NCBI RefSeq assembly: GCF_000003605.2
Contig: NW_003111475.1
Span: 199,475 to 212,452, forward strand
From: Saccoglossus kowalevskii
Lineage: Eukaryota > Hemichordata > Enteropneusta > Harrimaniidae
Direction of reading: 5' to 3'
DNA length: 12,978 nt
Part shown: positions 8,537 to 12,978 of the stretch, piece after piece
Numbering within the stretch: position 1 is the first letter of the stretch
Layout of the letters: every line of letters starts with the position of its first letter
Made by a program: the position numbers and the translations under genes
Notes under the pieces: generated by a model
Told to the model about the DNA's origin: nothing
Database searches by the model: none
The model's input: only the letters and a program-made list of their open reading frames with translations

Positions 8537-8573
8537 TATGATAAGCTCCGCTCGACAAAGTCGACTTATCATA
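8537..8573. other. Terminal fold-back of pearl-like element, copy 2
   Basis: TATGATAAG (8537-8545) pairs perfectly over 9 bp with CTTATCATA (8565-8573). CGAC/GTCG closes an AAA loop at the tip. CTCCGCT is left unpaired on the 5' side and one A on the 3' side. In copy 1 it is the AGCTCCGCT part of the same left arm that is paired instead. Confidence 0.75.
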
Positions 8574-8824
8574 AAATGAATAAGAAAACAGTAATGTCCG
8601 TTTTCATAAATGTATATTGTATTAATTTTAGCAGATTTCATATGTTCAGCTATATTCACTAGGTTCTTAATCTTGCATATTCATTCAGTTTTTATTCAAC
8701 ACATTTAGCGATCAGCAAAATGGGTAAAAACAAGTCACACAAGATAATATACATGTATATACAAGCTGATGTGTGATGTGTGATGTATGTGATTAAATTT
8801 GAGAGGTGGCTCTGTGTTCATTTA
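8574..8824. other. Short spacer with TGATGTG repeat
   Basis: About 250 bp of AT-rich DNA. The only structure seen is a 7-bp repeat (TGATGTG, TGATGTG, TGATGTA) at 8767-8787, just before the next module cluster. Confidence 0.6.
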
Positions 8825-9232
8825 AACAAGATGACCACCATGCAGTCAGCCATTGCATGTGCATTTGTCCGATATGTCTGATGTATGTGTTTGGATTTGA
8901 TCGGTCCAGGCATGTTGAATATATGGATCAGGAACAGCATTCTTTCAAGCAAAATCAGCCATTTTGAAACCAATCGGAAAAATATAATAAGGTACCATAT
9001 ACATACATGTATGTACAAAGTTTTAACAGAATGTGCCTAAGCACGACTGAGATCTGGTTCCGGAATGGTAAAAATGTGATGCTATCATATTGAATCAGAT
9101 CATGAATAAAATACTTATGCATATCTCTAATATAATGTCCGATGTATATGTGAAGTTTGAATTTGATCGGCCCAAGCACGTGTGAGATATGTTGGATACA
9201 AACAGATGAACACAAACACAAACGAATGCATG
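8825..9232. repeat. Second, diverged cluster of the ~140-bp module family
   Basis: Three degraded modules begin near 8825 (AACAAGATGACCACC...CAGTCAGCCAT), 8946 (AAAATCAGCCATTTTGAA) and 9066. They share the tail TTTGATCGGTCCAGGCATG or TTTGATCGGCCCAAGCACG. The last ends in GAGATATGTTGGATACAAACAG followed by an ACAAACACAAACG stretch, a worn form of the GGACAGAC tract. The order matches 4446-5512 but similarity is lower, so this is an older insertion. Minus-strand frames here (66 and 88 codons) have no recognisable domain. Confidence 0.6.
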
Positions 9233-10578
9233 GAGGTCAATCCACAAGTCTTTGTTTTCATCTGAACAGGGACTAATACAATCTAGATGACAGTACAGAG
9301 CAAATTTTGCATTTCATGTTTAAAGGGTGGTGTTCATTCCACCACACATGAGCAAGATATGGATCTCATATAAACAAAAATAGCGACTTTGACTGTTGTG
9401 TAGACCAACAAGTACAAACTGAGACATTACCAAGCTTTAATTAGGTAATTTCTTTGGCGATTGGAAGATATCAAGCCGCACCCTTATCAAAATTTGTAAC
9501 TGTTATTTCATTAGAAGAGTGCACTGGATTATGGGAAAATCAACATACATCAACACAAATGTAACACATGTGCGGCCCGCTGACGGACGCCCTTTAATGT
9601 CTGGCACAAAGAAGAAGTGTACGAGTATGATTTTAGATAAGGAAGTAAGTAAGGAAATATCCATGCATAAATACATAGTTGATAGAATGAACAAGCTTTC
9701 AAGTCATCACACCATAAAATACACTAAGAAATATATTTTGAAATTAAACAATTAATCATGCAAATTAGCATGTCAAGAAGAATTTACATTAGGATCACGC
9801 ATATGGCTTGATTATTATATGGAAGCGAAAATAATTTAAATATGTTAATTATCATTTATGCTATTAGGTAAGAATTTTAAAATAGAAATTATATTATTCA
9901 ATTATCAGGTCATATAAAGTACCTGTTTGGTTACCTGTGACAATACAGTAAAATTATTTATTTTAGCTGGAATTAATTTTCGCAGAAAAGACTTTTTGGA
10001 TGTTTTGACGAGTTAAATGTAAAATGTAAGTTTGCTGGATTTTATTTTCACAGAATCATCCCATCAGGGAAAATCAATTCCAGTATTTACACTTGCATCC
10101 CAGATTTTTCACTTATTCTAGTCAACAATAAATGGAGCTACATAACATTTGACCCGGATAATATTAATTTTAATGATTGTTTGTACAAGCCACGGCATAT
10201 TGACATGTGTCAACAATTACGCATTTTTTCTACGAAAATTGAACAGAAATATTATAACTCTACAGACATTGTACCATATCTCTTAGGTTCCCTGTCTTAA
10301 CATCATGAGTATTACAACCTGGATGATATGAAATCACCAGGGCAACCAGAGAATTTCAACAACTTCAAAACATGCACTGTACGTGGCATATGGAATTCCA
10401 GGCAAGCTATTGAGTTTGTTTTTCTGCTAAATCTACTCTATTAGAAGCAGACTTCTCATAGAGGTGGATCACTTTGTACTAAATGTAAAGCACAAAGCAC
10501 AAAGTTAATACAATAAACGTAAAAAATGCAATGTTTTGGAAGTTTAAAAATGAATAATTTTCCAAAATGGACTTTTAA
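9233..10578. other. AT-rich DNA without supported genes
   Basis: About 1.3 kb. The hairpin GGTGG-tgttcatt-CCACC lies near 9326-9343, a TTGACA/TGTCAA pair at 10200-10213 and a CACAAAG run at about 10487-10504. The 78-codon plus-strand frame at 9519-9755 begins beside the word CTGGATTATGGG and covers a less AT-biased patch (9540-9620). It shows no recognisable domain, and a 63-codon frame overlaps it on the other strand, so I do not call a gene. The patch may be remnant element sequence. Confidence 0.6.
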
Positions 10579-11198
10579 ATTACATCAGACTAAGTCCATC
10601 TATCTGTTGCATTAACATTTGCATATCGATACTACCGGTAGTATTTAGAAGCACACACAATTACATCAGACTAAGTCCATCTATCTGTTGCCTTAACATT
10701 TGCATATCGATACTACCGGTAGTATTTAGAAGCACACACAATTACATCAGACTAAGTCCATCTATCTGTTGTATTAACATTTGCATATCGATACTAGTAT
10801 TTAGAAGCACACACAATTACATCAGACTAAGTCCATCTATCTGTTGCCTTAACATTTGCATATCGATACTAGTATTTAGAAGCACACACAATTACATCAG
10901 ACTAAGTCCATCTATCTGTTGCATTAACATTTGCATATCGATACTACCGGTAGTATTTAGAAGCACACACAATTACATCAGACTAAGTCCATCTATCTGT
11001 TGTATTAACATTTGCATATCGATACTAGTATTTAGAAGCACACACAATTACATCAGACTAAGTCCATCTATCTGTTGTATTAACATTTGCATATCGATAC
11101 TAGTATTTAGAAGCACACACAATTACATCAGACTAAGTCCATCTATCTGTTGCATTAACATTTGCATATCGATACTAGTATTTAGAAGCACACACAAA
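10579..11198. repeat. 75/81-bp satellite-like array, eight units
   Basis: The landmark TACATCAGACTAAGTCCATC starts at 10581, 10662, 10743, 10818, 10893, 10974, 11049 and 11124, giving unit lengths 81, 81, 75, 75, 81, 75, 75 and 75. Units are almost identical. Variation is confined to a 2-base site (GTTGCATT, GTTGCCTT or GTTGTATT) and a 6-bp indel. Long units carry the perfect 16-bp palindrome ATACTACCGGTAGTAT. Short units carry ATACTAGTAT, also a perfect palindrome. Every unit also has TATCGATA and ends GAAGCACACACAA. High homogeneity implies recent amplification. No open frame crosses it. Confidence 0.97.
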
Positions 11199-12171
11199 TT
11201 CAAACAAATTTTAAACTTTTATAAAATAGTTACAAATCTTAATCTGCTTAACAACTTTAACTAAGAACCCTGGTTACACTGCTGTAACCAAGACCATCAC
11301 TTGAAAGACTCAAAAGAAGATTAATGTTTAATTAAATAAAGTTCCTAAGCATCTTACGTCATATAAATGGTAAAAAGATGCCATCTGTTCAGTATTATTC
11401 ATACTAATTTAAAGAAATTAAACTGCTAGGTGAAAATTTTACAGTTTGTGTTGAATACAACCAAGTCTTACAGAGGTTAGAAAATGTACCCTTCATTCCC
11501 ATTATTGTACATGTACATGATGTACTCATTCACTAAGTTCAAGATGCAAAATTGTGTGATTCTGCTCAAAATTTGACTAGTTTTTCAAGAAAATAAACTC
11601 AAAATTTATGATGACCAACACCATTTGTTCTCAAATTTAGGTGTAAAGTTAGTTAGAAGGCAAACTAATCTATACATTGTTGGTATGGAAAGAAAGCCAT
11701 CACTGACATCTGGTAGCAATAATTAGCATTACCATGGCAATCCATGGTCCGATGACATGACTGGAGGTGAAGTCAATGATTCATTTAAGTCATATTTTGT
11801 ACCAGACTACACAGATAATTAATCAGAAGATTTTGACAGTAACATGAAGCATTATTCTCAGATTTTCAGAAATGTTAATATACTGGATAATTGGAAGAAT
11901 TACAAAAAAATAGATACAAATTGATATTAACCTATGTTTGTAGCATTGTTCCCAGCTGTGTCAATGCAATTATTGTCGTACTAAATCTAACAACCTGTCA
12001 TTTTCACAAATAATGTTGATATTATGCAAATGAGAACAAGAAGCATTTAGATATTCCATATTTACTTGTCAATAAATAAACTTTTGAGATTTATTTTAAA
12101 ATTTACCAAAAATCTAAAAATGATTATAGTGATAAACTCAAATCGTTTAGTCAAAAATCTTAAAATATTTA
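11199..12171. other. AT-rich spacer between two satellite arrays
   Basis: About 970 bp with no gene that I can support. It holds two perfect 7-bp hairpins: TGGTTAC-actgct-GTAACCA (11271-11290) and ACCATGG-caat-CCATGGT (11731-11748). ATTATGCAAAT near 12021 repeats a word from the 5741/5866 modules. The 73-codon frame at 12066-12287 starts here but most of its second half is the 53-bp repeat read in frame, so it is rejected as a gene. Confidence 0.65.
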
Positions 12172-12737
12172 GTTTACGTAAATTACAGAGATGTGTCTGG
12201 TCAAAATACCAGAATAAGGTATGGGTTTACGTAAATTACAGAGATGTGTCTGGTCAAAATACCAGAATAAGGTATGGGTTTACGTAAGTTACAGAGATGT
12301 GTCTGGTCAAAATACCAGAATAAGGTATGGGTTTACGTAAGTTACAGAGATGTGTCTGGTCAAAATACCAGAATAAGGTATGGGTTTACGTAAATTAGAG
12401 ATGTGTCTGGTCAAAATACCAGAATAAGGTATGGGTTTACGTAAGTTACAGAGATGTGTCTGGTCAAAATACCAGAATAAGGTATGGGTTTACGTAAGTT
12501 ACAGAGATGTGTCTGGTCAAAATACCAGAATAAGGTATGGGTTTACGTAAGTTACAGAGATGTGTCTGGTCAAAATACCAGAATAAGGTATGGGTTTACG
12601 TAAATTACAGAGATGTGTCTGGTCAAAATACCAGAATAAGGTATGGGTTTACGCAAGTTACAGAGATGTGTCTGGTCAAAATACCAGAATAAGGTATGGG
12701 TTTACGTAAATTACAGAGATGTGTCTGGTCAAAATAC
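12172..12737. repeat. 53-bp tandem array, about 10.7 copies
   Basis: GTTTACG landmarks at 12172, 12225, 12278, 12331, 12384, 12435, 12488, 12541, 12594, 12647 and 12700 give a 53-bp period with one 51-bp unit (12384, which lost two bases of TTACAGAG). Each unit has the palindromic TTACGTAA core (TTTACGTAAA in some, GTAAG in others, GCAAG once). It also has a hairpin TCTGGT-caaaat-ACCAGA, then ATAAGGTATGG. The last unit is cut after AAAATAC. Near identity points to recent expansion. There are no unique spacers, so it is not CRISPR-like. Confidence 0.97.
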
Positions 12738-12978
12738 ATGCAAGTCATATTTTAATGATCAAGTATACAATAAATTCAGCTTTTAGTTGGCAAGCTGTCA
12801 TCTACAGATGTATTTCTTATAAAGCAAATAAGGTATTTTTGTTTATACATGTACAACATACATACATGTAAAAACTAGATGTATACAAAATACGGAAAGT
12901 CCTGATCATTAAAACGAACAAGGTAAACTAAAAATGAACTCAGGATATCTAAAAATCTAGCAGAGTACGTGTACATGT
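12738..12978. other. AT-rich tail without features
   Basis: About 240 bp with several ACATGTA words (for example 12847-12869) and nothing else recognisable. Confidence 0.6.

Larger units (their letters stand above)
8403..8573. mobile_element. Second, short copy of the pearl-like element end
   Basis: From CTACCCAAGGTACATATACA at 8403 the sequence follows 4008 onward closely: the final diverged core repeat (AAGCATTCAGGCTTGTAGTT), then TAAAACATTGACG, a GACGACGG tract, GACAATCACTCGTATGATAAG and a terminal fold-back. The 157-bp repeats found upstream of copy 1 are absent. It is therefore a 5'-truncated or core-less copy, or the core was never amplified here. The 87-codon minus-strand frame at 8396-8659 crosses it by chance. 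No target-site duplication is apparent. Confidence 0.75.

Noticed and set aside
9519-9755. 78-codon plus-strand frame as a small gene
   Set aside because: No recognisable domain, an overlapping minus-strand frame of similar size, and no splice or promoter context that I can support.
6839-11748. Single 7-bp hairpins at 6839, 8032, 11271 and 11731 as regulatory signals or terminators
   Set aside because: A handful of 7-bp stems with small loops is expected by chance in 13 kb of AT-rich DNA.
12066-12287. 73-codon plus-strand frame as a gene
   Set aside because: Much of its second half is the 53-bp repeat read in changing frames, and the first half is AT-rich with no motif.
10579-12737. CRISPR array
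   Set aside because: Both arrays are head-to-tail copies without unique spacers, and the surroundings look eukaryotic.

Overview
The window looks like non-coding, AT-rich nuclear DNA from a marine invertebrate. A mollusc, probably a bivalve or gastropod, fits best. The clues are the frequent tACATGTA and TACCGGTA words, the density of short tandem arrays, and elements built like the bivalve 'pearl'/HINE group of non-autonomous transposons (tandem core repeats of about 160 bp, then a GAC-rich microsatellite, then a fold-back end). The phylum is inferred from sequence style; no gene confirms it.

I can support no protein-coding gene, rRNA or tRNA. Every open frame is short. The three that look most substantial (3683-3973 +, 4697-5389 -, 12066-12287 +) lie inside or run into tandem repeats and owe their repeated peptides to them. 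The DNA could be intergenic or part of a long intron; nothing here decides that.

Layout: a 59-bp C-skewed array (4-239); about 2.6 kb of plain AT-rich DNA with two microsatellites; a GC-richer patch that looks like transposon debris (2816-3432) with a strongly self-complementary 54-bp segment; a pearl/HINE-like element with 157-bp core repeats (3433-4158); a composite of 140-bp modules including a 453-bp higher-order duplication (4446-5512); an 11-bp minisatellite (5524-5567); a diverged module cluster of about 125 bp (5640-6060); a 38-bp doublet (6217-6292); about 2.1 kb of plain DNA; a second, short copy of the pearl-like end (8403-8573); a second cluster of the 140-bp module family (8825-9232); plain DNA; an almost homogeneous 75/81-bp array (10579-11198); plain DNA; a 53-bp array (12172-12737).

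No genes work together here. The main biological content is the mobile-element and satellite material. The most notable signal is that the two copies of the pearl-like end share the same left arm and tip of their terminal fold-back but have different right arms, each restoring a 9-bp stem with a different part of the left arm. The 75/81-bp array is also notable: its 6-bp length polymorphism lies exactly in the centre of a palindrome and is shuffled relative to a nearby base change.
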